In this document: piece by piece, positions 63,467-64,000 of the stretch
Position numbering within the stretch: the stretch's first letter is position 1
Layout of the letters: every line of letters starts with the position of its first letter
Source: Sulfuriferula sp047300855
GTDB lineage: Bacteria > Pseudomonadota > Gammaproteobacteria > Burkholderiales > Sulfuriferulaceae
Direction of reading: 5' to 3'
DNA: 64,000 nt
NCBI RefSeq assembly: GCF_047300855.1
Contig: NZ_CP170197.1
Location: 992,001-1,056,000, forward strand
Program-made: the position numbers and the translations under genes
The notes under the pieces: generated by a model
Databases searched by the model: none
Told to the model about the DNA's origin: nothing
What the model saw: only the letters and a program-made list of their open reading frames with translations

Positions 63467-64000
63467 ATGTCTGAAATCTTTCAAACCATCGCCCTGGTGG
63501 GCAAATACGATAGTCCTGAAATCGGTGAGGCATTGTTGCGCCTGGCGGATTTTCTGCGCGATCGCGGCCATGATGTGCTGATTGCGCGCAATACTGCGGA
63601 GCATATCGGTAGCGATGTTTACCCGATAGCCGAGTTGGCTGAGCTCGGCGCGCGGGCGGATCTGGCAGTAGTGCTGGGAGGTGACGGTACGATGCTGTCC
63701 ATTACACGCATGCTGGCGAAAGACGATATTCCCCTGGTCGGTGTCAACCAGGGTCATCTGGGTTTCCTGACCGATGTGCCGGTGGAAACCATGTTCGAAA
63801 GCATGACCGCGATTCTGGATGGCGAGTATGTAGCAGAACAGCGCCTGCTGTTGAATACCAGGATAGTGCGCGATGGTGAGGATATTTATACTGCATGCGC
63901 GTTCAATGACGTGGTGGTGAGCAAGGCGAGCAGTGGCCGGCTGATTGATTTTGAGGTCTTCATCGACGGCGATTATGTTTATCGCCAGCGTTCCGACGGT
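63467..64000 (+). CDS. nadK: NAD kinase, N-terminal part (3' end outside window)
   Basis: The first 178 residues of an ATP-NAD kinase, which makes NADP from NAD. Landmarks: TIALVGKYDSPEIGEAL at the N-terminus, the GGDGTML motif (71-77) that binds the phosphate donor, GVNQGHLGFLTD near 93 and the NDVVVSKASSGRL substrate-site region at about 145. The frame runs off the end of the window. recN often follows nadK in proteobacteria, but this cannot be seen here. Confidence 0.96.
   Translation, partial: MSEIFQTIALVGKYDSPEIGEALLRLADFLRDRGHDVLIARNTAEHIGSDVYPIAELAELGARADLAVVLGGDGTMLSITRMLAKDDIPLVGVNQGHLGFLTDVPVETMFESMTAILDGEYVAEQRLLLNTRIVRDGEDIYTACAFNDVVVSKASSGRLIDFEVFIDGDYVYRQRSDG

Noticed and set aside
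1..64000. CRISPR arrays, insertion sequences or prophage genes
   Set aside because: No regularly spaced repeats, transposase or integrase motifs, or phage structural proteins were seen on either strand.

Overview
The window looks like chromosome of a Gram-negative betaproteobacterium, most likely of the Nitrosomonadales (Gallionellaceae or Sulfuricella-like). The grounds are the hemH-hrcA pair, a SoxB-type thiosulfohydrolase, DUF2288, DUF1853 and DUF2721 proteins, tandem MdtB/MdtC-type RND pumps, and outer-membrane and lipoprotein components. The taxon is inferred from gene content only. Coding density is high and many neighbouring genes overlap by 4 bases (ATGA or GTGA), so most clusters read as operons. 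There are no rRNA genes, CRISPR arrays, insertion sequences or phage structural genes. One tRNA is present, tRNA-Arg(CCT).

Region 1 (1-18.75 kb). It opens with a signalling operon: the end of a histidine kinase, a single-domain response regulator, and a REC-PAS-PAS-GGDEF-EAL protein whose EAL half has lost key residues. Then come a secreted metallophosphoesterase, a phospholipase D-like protein, an EamA permease, small membrane proteins, a YheS-type ABC-F ATPase, DUF1853, a methyltransferase/aldo-keto reductase pair, a Bcr/CflA exporter and DUF2288. A membrane diguanylate cyclase sits directly before a PhnD-like periplasmic binding protein.

Region 2 (18.75-32.7 kb). After the tRNA, an MFS permease and a BCP-type peroxiredoxin lead into a complete pelABCDEFG operon for the cationic exopolysaccharide Pel. 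PelD keeps the RxxD c-di-GMP site, so the diguanylate cyclases of Region 1 are plausible inputs to Pel control.

Region 3 (32.7-43.3 kb). Housekeeping and metabolic genes: a DksA/TraR-type zinc protein, DNA polymerase X, Uup, a type IB topoisomerase, an orphan SoxB without a signal peptide, a PAP2 phosphatase, ferrochelatase and HrcA.

Region 4 (43.4-64 kb). An MdtABC-type efflux operon with its own outer-membrane channel is followed by a type I restriction-modification locus: hsdM, hsdS, an RloC/PrrC-like ATPase, a small ORF, an AlbA_2/HATPase protein and hsdR. Then come a NIPSNAP protein, a tautomerase-like protein and the start of NAD kinase. The strongest candidate for something special is the hsd locus: the ATPase has a Cys-x2-Cys motif and an R-x3-E...H C-terminus resembling the anticodon nucleases RloC and PrrC, so the locus may be a two-layer anti-phage system.
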